A stretch of DNA of 59,634 nt, from assembly GCA_903933715.1 (NCBI GenBank), contig CAIZLD010000008.1, positions 1 to 59,634 on the forward strand, given 5' to 3'. A program made the position numbers and the translations under genes. Under the pieces are notes generated by a model, which saw nothing but the letters and a program-made list of their open reading frames with translations, made no database searches and was not told the origin of the DNA. How positions within the stretch are numbered: the first letter of the stretch is position 1; every line of letters begins with the position of its first letter. Positions 1-8,895 of this stretch are shown here, in pieces. The stretch comes from an uncultured Spartobacteria bacterium. Its GTDB lineage: Bacteria; Verrucomicrobiota; Verrucomicrobiia; Chthoniobacterales; Chthoniobacteraceae.

Positions 1-1353
1 GTGGAGGCGGCGTTTCGCGAATGCCGTCGCCGCGCCCCCACGCTTGATCCAAGGCTCCTTGGGTTCATGCGACAAATAATGATTTTGGAATTCCCGTCCG
101 ACTTTGACGATCGCTCAAAAACGGAAGCCCGGCATTTCATCATGAAACTCCAGCAACTCACCGCTCCGCTCGCGGCCAAGGGATTGGAGGACACGGCTTG
201 TTATCGGTACAACCGGCTGATTTCGCTTAACGAGGTGGGGGGCAATCCGGGGAAATTCGGGCTGCCGGTGCGGGCGTTTCACCGGGCCAATCAAAAGCGG
301 GCCCGGCATTGGCCGCATACCTTGATTGCAACGGCAACGCACGACACCAAGCACGGGGAGGATGCCCGCGCCCGCATCAACGTTCTTTCCGAAATGCCGG
401 AAGTGTGGGCCGCCCAGGTCCGGCGCTGGAGAGAAACCAACCAGAGCGCCAAGACAGCGATCAATGACAAACTCGCCCCGTGCCATAACGATGAATACCT
501 CATCTACCAAATCCTGACCGCCGCCTGGTCCCCCGAGAGCCAGGAAAACCCGCAGGTATTCCATGACCGCATCATTGATTACATGCTCAAAGCGGTGCGC
601 GAGGCCAAGAAACACACGAGTTGGACCGATCCTGACGAGCCTTATGAGAGCGCCCTCAAAAGCTTTATTTCCCGGCTGCTCTCCCCCGGCCCGGAGAATT
701 TGTTTCTGCCCGATTTCACGGAATTCGCACGGCGGATCGCGTTCTTTGGCTACCTCAATTCGCTCTCGCAGCTTTTGCTCAAGGCGACAAGTCCCGGCGT
801 GCCGGATTTCTATCAGGGGACCGAGCTTTGGGATTTGACGTTGGTTGATCCGGACAATCGCCGTCCGGTCGATTACGTCTTGAGAACGGCCCTCCTCAAA
901 GAACTTCAGGAGCGGTGGGCTCGCACGCCACGATCCCAATTTCTCGGGGAACTCGTTGAAACGATGCCGACGGGCGCGATCAAACTGTATGTGACGTGGC
1001 AACTCCTTTGGCTCCGACGGGAATGGCCCCGAATTTTTTCCGAAGGGCGCTATGTTCCGGCGAAGCTCTCCGGTCCAGCCGAGCAGCATCTCTGCGCATT
1101 CGTTCGGGAAACACAAACCGACCAGGTGATCGTCGCCGCACCGCGCCTGGTTTGCGGGCGTACGCGTGGAGAAGTGCGACTCCCGGTCGGCGAAGAGTTC
1201 TGGGGGGAGACGTTATTGACTTGGCCCGGCGCTCAAAAAGGCAAAACGTTCCAGGAACTCTTCAGCGCGCGGACCGTAAGGTTGGAAGGGGCTTTGCGCG
1301 TCTCGGAAATTCTCGCGGAGTTCCCGATCGCCGTCCTCATTTCAAGACCTTGA
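1..1353 (+). CDS. treY: Malto-oligosyltrehalose synthase (TreY), 5'-truncated by the window edge
   Basis: This is the C-terminal 450 residues of TreY, which isomerises the reducing-end alpha-1,4 bond of a malto-oligosaccharide to the alpha-1,1 bond of trehalose. TreY is a GH13 enzyme normally of about 700-1000 residues, so roughly half is missing to the left; the GTG at position 1 is not a real start. Diagnostic blocks are KGLEDTACYRYNRLISLNE, TATHDTKHGEDARAR and GVPDFYQGTELWDL followed by LVDPDNRRPVDY, all characteristic of TreY. The gene converges on the debranching enzyme gene on the other strand and their 3' ends overlap by 17 bp. TreZ, the partner that releases trehalose, lies two genes further on the opposite strand, so the TreYZ pair is split between strands. 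Confidence 0.95.
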   Translation: MEAAFRECRRRAPTLDPRLLGFMRQIMILEFPSDFDDRSKTEARHFIMKLQQLTAPLAAKGLEDTACYRYNRLISLNEVGGNPGKFGLPVRAFHRANQKRARHWPHTLIATATHDTKHGEDARARINVLSEMPEVWAAQVRRWRETNQSAKTAINDKLAPCHNDEYLIYQILTAAWSPESQENPQVFHDRIIDYMLKAVREAKKHTSWTDPDEPYESALKSFISRLLSPGPENLFLPDFTEFARRIAFFGYLNSLSQLLLKATSPGVPDFYQGTELWDLTLVDPDNRRPVDYVLRTALLKELQERWARTPRSQFLGELVETMPTGAIKLYVTWQLLWLRREWPRIFSEGRYVPAKLSGPAEQHLCAFVRETQTDQVIVAAPRLVCGRTRGEVRLPVGEEFWGETLLTWPGAQKGKTFQELFSARTVRLEGALRVSEILAEFPIAVLISRP

Positions 1354-3373
1354 CCCAGCATCGGAGCAACTCGGCCACGCTCCAGGCCTGGGCGATACAG
1401 CCTCGCGGCACGAACGGTTCCTCCGCATCGAAGATCTCGCTCACCGACCCGAGACACGCCTCGTTGTGGTGATCGGAGATTCGCTCGAGCAGATGGAGCG
1501 CTTCCTCTTTTCTTTCCGGATGAGTCGCCAGGAGCGCGTCGATGTAAGGGCCGATCAGCCAAGCCCAGACGGTTCCCTGATGGTAGGCGGCATCCCGGGA
1601 TCGCAGGTCGCCGAAGTAGCGGTTTTTGTAATCGGGGTGATCCTGGCTCAAACTGCGCAGGCCCACCGGCGTAAGCAACCGCTCGGAGACTTTGTCGAGA
1701 ACGAGCGACCAATAGCGAGGTTCAAGCACCGGATGTTCGAGCGAAATCGCGAGCAATTGATTGGGCCGAAACGCGTGGTCGTTCCCGCGCTCCCCTTCTG
1801 CCACGTCGTAGAGATAGCCCCCTTCGGCATACCAGAATTTGCGATTAAACGATTCAAAGACCCGGGCCGCTGCATCTCCATAGGGGCGGGCCGCCTCCTT
1901 GCCGTGTTCGAGCGTCATCCATTTTTCCAAAAGCCGGAGGGCATTGTACCAGAGCGCGTTGATTTCCACCGCTTTGCCGCGCCGGGGCGTGACGACCCAG
2001 TCGCCCGCCTTTGCGTCCATCCAGGTGAGCTGATATCCTTCCTCTCCTTGAACCAACAGCCCGTCGGCGGGGTCCACCTGAATGCCAAAACGGGTTCCCT
2101 CTTGATGCAGGGCGACGATTTCGGTCAACTGCGGCAACACCAGCTTGAGCGTGAGTTGGTCTTTCGTGAACTCCAGATAACGGTTCAAGGCATGGAAGAA
2201 CCACAAGGTCGCGTCGGCGGTATGGTAAAGGCCGCCTTCGGCCTCTTCGGGAAAAAGATTGGGGATCAATCCGTCGCGGATGTACCCGGCGAAGGTCCGC
2301 AGAATCCACCCCGCCTCCTGATACCGGCCGGTCATCAGCGTCAATCCCTCAAGGCTGATCATCGTGTCGCGGCCCCAATCAGTGAACCAGTGGTAGCCGG
2401 CAATCACCGTCCGAATTTCGTCTCCGGCGGCATGCGCCCGAACCCGATCCACGGTTCGTCCGACCGGGGTGATGACAAACTGATCCGCCGCAAGCACCAG
2501 CTCGGCGGGAACGCCCTGGCGGGCTTCCGGAACCGCTTGCGAGATCAACCGCTCCCGGCGTCTTTGCTCGCATCCGAGCGCAATATCGGGCGCAAGCGCC
2601 ACGATTTTTTCCCAAGATTCGGTCGAGGCGAGGAACCGCCCGGGCTGGCGGTGGGAAAGCTCCAACTGGAAAATGCCGGGGCTCCAGAGCTGTCCCACCG
2701 ACTCGTAGCCGCGCTCGGATTCGCGCAGGTAAAAGCTTTCGCGGAAAGCCCCGCAATCGTGCGTCATCGTGCATTCGCAGCCGGGGAAAACCAGGCGCAA
2801 CCGGGGAAGCCAGCCTTCTGATGATATTTCATAACGTTGCCCGATGATGCTGAGCTGGAACTCCTTTTGGAGCGGTTCGCTGACCGCGTGATCGTGCCGC
2901 CGGAAATGCAGCGACGGCCTTAACTGCAACGAGACATTCTCCGGGCCCGATTTGAGCTCGTAACTCACGCACGTCGTGTTCTGCCCATACACCATGAACA
3001 ACCGTTTTTCGATCGATATCCCACCGCACTCGAAACGCCAGACGGGCAGTTGGTTTTCGAGCCGGAATTCCGTCATGCAATGGACCGTTTCCATATCCCC
3101 CATCGGGACCGGTTCCTCTCCTCCGATTTGCATCCATCTTTCATCCGGAAGCTGGATGTATTCGGTCAAATGATTGAGCATCACCACCCGCCCAAACGGG
3201 GCTGGCACCGCGGCAATCAACAACCCGTGATAGCGCCTCGTCACGCTGCCGCAGATCGTGCCCGACGCATAACCGCCCAGCCCGTTGGTGACGAGCCACT
3301 CATCCCGCAGCATCTCCCGAACCCGGCTGCCGCTGAGCCCCGCGAGCTGGATGGAACGAACCAGGTTCAGCAT
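1337..3373 (-). CDS. Glycogen debranching enzyme (amylo-alpha-1,6-glucosidase type)
   Basis: The protein (678 aa) has the two-domain layout of the archaeal/bacterial GDE family. An N-terminal domain (about residues 20-230) carries EWLVTNGLGGYASGT and TRRYHGLLIA. A C-terminal (alpha/alpha)6 GH133-type domain (about 280-675) carries YHWFTDWGRDTMISLEGL, LIPNLFPE and YHTADATLWFFHAL. It is expected to hydrolyse alpha-1,6 branch points of glycogen, giving linear chains for TreY. I place the start at the ATG at 3373 because GGAGG lies 7 bases upstream; a TTG two codons earlier overlaps the treZ stop. The treZ stop ends two bases before this ATG, so translation is probably coupled. This is not the GlgX/TreX isoamylase type usually found with treYZ. 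Confidence 0.9.
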   Translation of the reverse strand: MLNLVRSIQLAGLSGSRVREMLRDEWLVTNGLGGYASGTICGSVTRRYHGLLIAAVPAPFGRVVMLNHLTEYIQLPDERWMQIGGEEPVPMGDMETVHCMTEFRLENQLPVWRFECGGISIEKRLFMVYGQNTTCVSYELKSGPENVSLQLRPSLHFRRHDHAVSEPLQKEFQLSIIGQRYEISSEGWLPRLRLVFPGCECTMTHDCGAFRESFYLRESERGYESVGQLWSPGIFQLELSHRQPGRFLASTESWEKIVALAPDIALGCEQRRRERLISQAVPEARQGVPAELVLAADQFVITPVGRTVDRVRAHAAGDEIRTVIAGYHWFTDWGRDTMISLEGLTLMTGRYQEAGWILRTFAGYIRDGLIPNLFPEEAEGGLYHTADATLWFFHALNRYLEFTKDQLTLKLVLPQLTEIVALHQEGTRFGIQVDPADGLLVQGEEGYQLTWMDAKAGDWVVTPRRGKAVEINALWYNALRLLEKWMTLEHGKEAARPYGDAAARVFESFNRKFWYAEGGYLYDVAEGERGNDHAFRPNQLLAISLEHPVLEPRYWSLVLDKVSERLLTPVGLRSLSQDHPDYKNRYFGDLRSRDAAYHQGTVWAWLIGPYIDALLATHPERKEEALHLLERISDHHNEACLGSVSEIFDAEEPFVPRGCIAQAWSVAELLRCWVKVLK

Positions 3374-3375
3374 CG

Positions 3376-5253
3376 TCAAGCCTCCACGGAGTTTTCAGTG
3401 ACTGGTTCGAATACGATCGCCGCCGTCCCGGGAACCCGCCACGGTCCATTCCAGCGGGGCGAGGGAATGCCGGGACCGCCATAAACCGGAGCCTCGCTGG
3501 ACCATTTCATCCGCCAGACGAGCCCCTCGGGCGGAGCGATCAACGGTTCCGGAGCCACCTCGAGCGAGAATTCTGCGCCGAGGTTCAACACCAAGAGCCG
3601 GTCGCCCGGCTCGCCTCCGAAAAAGCGAAGCAGAAAACAGTCCGGGCCAAGCACCGCGCCGTCAATGAATCCATCCTTTTGAGCGCGAAAAACGGGATCG
3701 GTCTTGCGCAGTTCCAAAAGATCCCGGTGAAGCCGGTGGATGCCCGCGTGGCGCTCCCGCTCGGAGAAATCGAGCTTGCAAGCGAGGAAGGTCTCTTCGG
3801 AATCGGGCCGGGCGGGAATGGCCCGGGCTTCCGGGCTTGCGATGCTTGGGAATTGGCAAAGAAACTCCCGCCTGCCTTCGGCCACCAGCGGAGCCAGTTC
3901 CGGGTTGTGATCGGCAAAATACAAAAACGGCGCGGAGGCCGCAAATTCCTGCCCCTGGAAAAGCAGCGGAGTTCCCGGTCCCAGTAAAAAAAGCGCGGTA
4001 ATCGCCCGGTAAATGCCTGGGTTGGCCATCTGGTGAATCCGTTCTCCGCGAAGCGAATTGGCCACCTGATCATGGTTTTGCAAATAAGTGACAAACCGTG
4101 ACGGATTGAGGTCCAGCGAAGGAGTCCCCCTTCTTTTTCCCTGCCAGGCAAACCATTGCCCTTGGTATAAATATCCCCACTTCAGACTCGAAATAAATTC
4201 CTGCGGGGTTCCTTTGAAATCGGTGTAATATGCCTCGCGATGCCGGGCTAAAGCCACCCGGGCGGTATGGTGAAAATCGTCATTCCAAGCCACGTCCAGG
4301 CCGTAGCCGCCTTCGTCGGGTGAGCGCAGCAGAACGCCTTGTTGCCGCTCATTTTCAGCGCAAAGAAAAATGGAACGCCCGTGGGCCGCTTTCCTTGCTG
4401 CCCGCGTGATGGTTGCCAAAATGTGATCTTCGGAGGAATCGAATAATTGCTGAACCGCGTCAAAGCGGAAGCCGTCGAAATGAAATTCCAGAATCCAGTA
4501 AGCGCAGTTGGAAATAAAATACTCCCGCACCGGAGCGCTCCCTGGCCCGTCAAAGTTGATCGCCTTGCCCCATTCGTTGGGATAGCGATCGGTGGTGTAA
4601 TCGTTGGAAAACCGGGCAAGATACCAGCCATCGGGCCCGAAATGGTTAAACACCACGTCGAGGATCACGCCGAGGCCCAGTTCGTGGGCCCGGTTTACAA
4701 AAGCGCGGAGATCATCCGGCCTGCCGTAGAGGTGGCTTGGCGCATAGAGATCGACGCCGTCGTAACCCCAGCCAAACCGCCCCGGAAACTCGGCGAGCGG
4801 CATCAGTTCGATCACCGTGACACCCAGCGCGGCCAGCTCAGGCAGCTCCTTCCGGGCAGCTTCAAGCGTCCCCTCGCGGGTGAACGTCCCGACGTGCATC
4901 TCGTAAATAACCTGCCCTTCCCGGGCGACTCCCGGCCAAAGGGCATCGGTCCAGCGGAAGGCGTTGGGATCAATGATTTGCGACGGGCCGTGCGGGCCGC
5001 GCGGCTGGAAGCGCGAGGCCGGGTCGGGAAACGTCCCGCTCTCGATGCGGAACTTGTATTCGTCTCCCTCCCGGATTTTCGCCACCCATCCCGAGTAATA
5101 GCCATTGCCCTCCGAATCCAGCGGATAACCCTCCGGGGCTCCTTCCATTACCACCTCGACCGTCGGGCAGCGCGGAGCCCATACCCGGAAATGCGTTCCG
5201 CCCGGTTGAGGTTCTGCTCCGAGAGGCAGCCGACGCGCCACGTTATTGCCCAT
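3376..5253 (-). CDS. treZ: Malto-oligosyltrehalose trehalohydrolase (TreZ)
   Basis: TreZ (625 aa) hydrolyses the alpha-1,4 bond next to the trehalose unit made by TreY and releases trehalose. An N-terminal carbohydrate-binding immunoglobulin-like domain (about 1-100, with GGTHFRVWAPRC) precedes a GH13 barrel. Visible catalytic residues are D264 in DGFRFDAVQQ, E300 in FLCAEN and the NHDQ around D395. The block FGWGYDGVDLYAPSHLYG is typical of TreZ. Length is normal for the family (about 580-630). It starts at an ATG without an obvious Shine-Dalgarno sequence and its TGA lies at the start of the debranching gene, so the two form an operon. The treS-maltokinase gene is upstream across a 219 bp gap. 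Confidence 0.95.
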   Translation of the reverse strand: MGNNVARRLPLGAEPQPGGTHFRVWAPRCPTVEVVMEGAPEGYPLDSEGNGYYSGWVAKIREGDEYKFRIESGTFPDPASRFQPRGPHGPSQIIDPNAFRWTDALWPGVAREGQVIYEMHVGTFTREGTLEAARKELPELAALGVTVIELMPLAEFPGRFGWGYDGVDLYAPSHLYGRPDDLRAFVNRAHELGLGVILDVVFNHFGPDGWYLARFSNDYTTDRYPNEWGKAINFDGPGSAPVREYFISNCAYWILEFHFDGFRFDAVQQLFDSSEDHILATITRAARKAAHGRSIFLCAENERQQGVLLRSPDEGGYGLDVAWNDDFHHTARVALARHREAYYTDFKGTPQEFISSLKWGYLYQGQWFAWQGKRRGTPSLDLNPSRFVTYLQNHDQVANSLRGERIHQMANPGIYRAITALFLLGPGTPLLFQGQEFAASAPFLYFADHNPELAPLVAEGRREFLCQFPSIASPEARAIPARPDSEETFLACKLDFSERERHAGIHRLHRDLLELRKTDPVFRAQKDGFIDGAVLGPDCFLLRFFGGEPGDRLLVLNLGAEFSLEVAPEPLIAPPEGLVWRMKWSSEAPVYGGPGIPSPRWNGPWRVPGTAAIVFEPVTENSVEA

Positions 5254-5376
5254 ATCTACTTTGTCGCATTTGAGAACGTTGGCGGTTGTCCAAAAGCGGG
5301 GCTTTAGAGCGGTTCAACAAAATCTGTAGCCGCGTTTTGGGGCGGCGAGAACCGCTGCACGGGGTTTTCAAGCTTG

Positions 5377-5398
5377 GGCTGTATTGACCAATACAGCC
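5377..5398. repeat. Perfect 10-bp inverted repeat between treS and treZ
   Basis: The arms GGCTGTATTG (5377-5386) and CAATACAGCC (5389-5398) are separated by two bases, giving a compact palindrome in the 219 bp gap (5254-5472) between the treS-maltokinase stop and the treZ start. No T-run follows on either strand, so it does not look like an intrinsic terminator. An operator for a dimeric repressor controlling treZ is the simplest reading, but no regulator gene is adjacent. I saw nothing else recognisable in this gap. Confidence 0.55.
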
Positions 5399-5472
5399 GC
5401 TGCGCTTAAAAATCCCGCGCATCAATTCTCGGGCGCTCCCAAACCATCGGCTACATCTTTAATTGAAACGCT

Positions 5473-8400
5473 CTACCCGTTCCAGCGATCCAGAATCTGG
5501 AGCCACGCCAAAAGGCAAGACCGGGTGTTTGGAGCGGCCTCTTTCAAAAAAGTTAAAAGCTCACGGGCGGCCCGATCCACGAGATGGCATTTTAGCAGCA
5601 ACTTGAAATCCACGCGGGATTGCGCGAGCAGGGGATGCGAATCGATCACGCCCAAATAACCGTTGAGAAAGGTCTTGCTGACCCAACGCGCCCAGGCATT
5701 GGCCCACGCCTCCAGCGCGCCATGATCTTTTTGGCTGGCGACCGACTGAAGCCGGTTTTGCAAATGAGAGTGAACCGCCAGGTGGAACGACCAGATCATC
5801 GTCGCCAGATCGTAGACGGCAGGCCGTTTGATCCGGCGTTCGCTGATCGGGCGCGTGGGGTCCCCCTCGAAGTCGATCACATAAAAGTCTTTGCCGGTGG
5901 AGAGCACCTCCGTGAGCTGGTAAGTGCCGTGGCAGCGAATCCGAACCCCCTGCGGACTGGAACGATAAACGCTCTGGAGATTGCCGAGCATCTCCGTCTT
6001 GCGTGCCAGGAGCTTGGAAGCGAGCGACTGCGTTTCCGGTTCGAGCCCGCCTGCCGACAAGGCATTGAGCGCTTCGGTAACGTGATTGCGGATCGATTGG
6101 TAGAGCGAGCGCAAATAAAACGGAGTGAACGACTCCGGGGCAAAATCTTTGATCTCCGGGTCCACCAACGCCTGGTGCAATTCGCCGGTGCGCTGGCCCA
6201 GCAGCCGGGCGAATTCCGAATAAGCGCCGACCGCCTCGGCCACCTGCTCGGAGGACGGTTCGGTTACGCCAGCGGTTTCCGAAGCCAGGATTTCCGTGCG
6301 CTCGAAATAAAGCTCCAGCGCTGATTGCGTTGAAAGCCAGGCGTTTTCCCCCTCCGGCACCACCCGGCTGATCGCTCCGAGAAATACATCGCCGCGCAAC
6401 CGGGAACGGTATTCCACGACCCCCAGCAACGGCGGGACATTCTGAAACGCCTTGCCAGCCAGGTACCGTGTGATTTCGATCTCCGGATTCACCCCCGGTT
6501 CCAGCTTTCGAAACAGCTTGAAAAAGATCGAATCGTCCCAAACGAGGCTCGTGTTGGAGCGGTTGATGAGGATCATTTTTCCATCCCCGGCCGCGCTCGG
6601 GAGCGCCGCAAGATTTCTCGATTTCACAATCCGGCACTCGCCTTGGCTCCCCTTCCACGAGCGTCGTTTGCCCAGCCCGGAAAGGAGTTCCCGCATCAAC
6701 GCTCCGCAGGCGATCCCGTCGTAGAGGACGCCCGGCCCGGTCCGGCTTTGCACTTCGGCAATTAATGATTCGGGCCGCTTGCCCCGGATTTCGTCCGCCG
6801 CCGCGCCCGAGGCAAAAGCCAGCAAAACGAGATACTCTTCCCGCTCGTGATGCCGATACTCGACATCCGCGATGGCGAGGCAACCGCTCCCCTCATTGGG
6901 CGGAATCACCACATCGGAAATCATGATATTTTCGATCACCCGGCCCCTTCCGGTGAACCACGATTGCTGTTGCAAAAAGTTCTGAATCGCCCGCGCGAAC
7001 GTTCCCTCCAGAGGCTCCGATAACACCTCCATCCAGTTCTCGTTTACGACGATCTCCGCCGGTTTGCCTGTGGCTTTTACGCCCTCCCGCTTTTGCGGAG
7101 GCCGCAGCCAGAACCAAAAAGCCGAGTGGGGGGAAAGCGTCATGGCGTAAGGTTCCGCCGTGATTTCCGGGAAATCGGTTCCCCCAAAAAGCTCCACCGG
7201 ACTGGCCCCCTCCACGTTGGGCAGCATCAGCCGGGCCGGTTGCGCCAGGTGAGAGAGATTCGCCACCACCAGCACGCATTCATCATCGTAGGATCGCAGA
7301 AAGGCCAGCACCTTGCGATTGCCCGCCGGGATAAACTCCAGGGTTCCCCGCCCGAACGCCTTCCACCGTTTTCTCAAGCTGATCAGCCGCTTGGTCCACC
7401 AAAGGAGCGAATTCCGGTTGCCCTGCTGCGCCTCCACATTGACCGATTCGTAATGGTATTCCGACTCCACGACCACCGGCAGCGGCAGCGATTGGGGGCG
7501 AGCCCGCGAGAATCCGGCATTCTTGTCCGAGTTCCAATGCATTGGCGTGCGGACCCCGTGGCGGTCGCCCAGGTAAATATTGTCGCCCATTCCGATCTCG
7601 TCGCCGTAATAAAGGACCGGCGTGCCGGGCATTGAAAAGAGGAGCAGGTTCAAGAGCTCGATCGTCTTTCGGTCGTTGCCCAGCAGCGGGGCCAGCCTGC
7701 GCCGGATGCCGAGATTGATCCGTGCTTTCACATCCCCGGCATAAACCCGGTACATGTAATCCCGCTCCTCATCGGTGACCATTTCGAGCGTCAGTTCGTC
7801 GTGGTTGCGTAAAAAAAGAGCCCATTGACCGGCCTCCGGCAACGGCGGCGTCTGGTTCATGATATCGATAATGGGAACCCGGTCTTCCATCCGGATTCCC
7901 ATGAACAGCCGCGGCATGAGCGGAAAATGAAACGCCATCTGGCACTCGTCCCCGTCCCCCTCGCCAAAATAATTCACCGCCTCCTCCGGCCATTGGTTGG
8001 CCTCGGCCAGCAGCACCCGGTTTTTGTATTTCTGATCCACGTGCCGCCGCAGAGTTTTAAGAAACTGATGGGTTTCGGGGAGATTTTCGCAGGAGGTGTT
8101 TTCCCGCTCATAGAGGTAGGGCACCGCGTCGAGCCGGAAGCCGTCCACCCCTTGATCAAACCAGAAATCGAGCACCTTGAAGATCGCCCGCCGCACGGCC
8201 GCCGATTCAAAATTGAGGTCCGGCTGATGCGAGTAAAACCGGTGCCAGTAATACGCCTTGGCGAGCGGGTCCCACGTCCAGTTTGACGGCTCGAAATCTT
8301 TGAAAATGACCCGGGCCTGTTTGTATTTTTCCGGGTTGTCGGTCCAGACATAATAATTCCGCCAATGGCTGCCCGGTGGAGCGCGGCGGGATTTCTGAAA

Positions 8401-8760
8401 CCATTCGTGCTGATCGGAAGTGTGGTTGAGTACCAGCTCGGTGATCACGCGCAGCCCCCGGCGGTGCGCCTCCCTCAGGAATGTGCGCCAGTCCCGCATC
8501 GTCCCGTAATTGGGGTCGATCGAAACGTAATCGGAAATATCATACCCGCCGTCCCGCTGCGGCGACGGATAAAACGGGAGGAGCCAAAGCGCCGTCACCC
8601 CGAGATCGGCCAGGTAATCGAGCTTTTGCGTCAGCCCCGGGAAATCGCCGATCCCATCGGAGTTGGTGTCAAAAAACGAGCGCACATGCAGCTCGTAAAT
8701 AATGGCGTTTTTGTACCAAAACGGATCCCTGGGGCCATGGTTTGAGGGTGCATTTTTCAT
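5473..8760 (-). CDS. treS: Trehalose synthase / maltokinase fusion (TreS-Pep2 type)
   Basis: This is a bifunctional 1095-residue protein. Residues about 10-560 are a GH13 trehalose synthase (maltose-trehalose interconversion) with YELHVRSFFDTNSDGIGD, nucleophile D211 in DGFRLDAVPYLYERE, acid/base E253 in LLAEANQ and D321 in LRNHDE. Residues about 580-1095 match maltokinase (Pep2/Mak), with YVIDFEGDPTRPISERR near the C terminus, the region that coordinates metal and ATP in aminoglycoside-phosphotransferase-like kinases. The fused activities convert trehalose to maltose-1-phosphate, the substrate of GlgE. GlgE itself is not in the window. TreS-Mak fusions are known in several phyla. It is transcribed with the treZ/debranching group; whether they share a transcript across the 219 bp gap is unknown. 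Confidence 0.93.
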   Translation of the reverse strand: MKNAPSNHGPRDPFWYKNAIIYELHVRSFFDTNSDGIGDFPGLTQKLDYLADLGVTALWLLPFYPSPQRDGGYDISDYVSIDPNYGTMRDWRTFLREAHRRGLRVITELVLNHTSDQHEWFQKSRRAPPGSHWRNYYVWTDNPEKYKQARVIFKDFEPSNWTWDPLAKAYYWHRFYSHQPDLNFESAAVRRAIFKVLDFWFDQGVDGFRLDAVPYLYERENTSCENLPETHQFLKTLRRHVDQKYKNRVLLAEANQWPEEAVNYFGEGDGDECQMAFHFPLMPRLFMGIRMEDRVPIIDIMNQTPPLPEAGQWALFLRNHDELTLEMVTDEERDYMYRVYAGDVKARINLGIRRRLAPLLGNDRKTIELLNLLLFSMPGTPVLYYGDEIGMGDNIYLGDRHGVRTPMHWNSDKNAGFSRARPQSLPLPVVVESEYHYESVNVEAQQGNRNSLLWWTKRLISLRKRWKAFGRGTLEFIPAGNRKVLAFLRSYDDECVLVVANLSHLAQPARLMLPNVEGASPVELFGGTDFPEITAEPYAMTLSPHSAFWFWLRPPQKREGVKATGKPAEIVVNENWMEVLSEPLEGTFARAIQNFLQQQSWFTGRGRVIENIMISDVVIPPNEGSGCLAIADVEYRHHEREEYLVLLAFASGAAADEIRGKRPESLIAEVQSRTGPGVLYDGIACGALMRELLSGLGKRRSWKGSQGECRIVKSRNLAALPSAAGDGKMILINRSNTSLVWDDSIFFKLFRKLEPGVNPEIEITRYLAGKAFQNVPPLLGVVEYRSRLRGDVFLGAISRVVPEGENAWLSTQSALELYFERTEILASETAGVTEPSSEQVAEAVGAYSEFARLLGQRTGELHQALVDPEIKDFAPESFTPFYLRSLYQSIRNHVTEALNALSAGGLEPETQSLASKLLARKTEMLGNLQSVYRSSPQGVRIRCHGTYQLTEVLSTGKDFYVIDFEGDPTRPISERRIKRPAVYDLATMIWSFHLAVHSHLQNRLQSVASQKDHGALEAWANAWARWVSKTFLNGYLGVIDSHPLLAQSRVDFKLLLKCHLVDRAARELLTFLKEAAPNTRSCLLAWLQILDRWNG

Positions 8761-8895
8761 GAGCCGGGCATCCAGATTAGAATCGCTCGCAACGAGCCGT
8801 TTACGGCTGTTCGAAGCAGGAGAATCCCGCTGCTCGCCCGGAAGAAAAATCGGTTCTCGAAGCCGGGAGGATGGTCGGCGTCGACCCCGCCTGCT

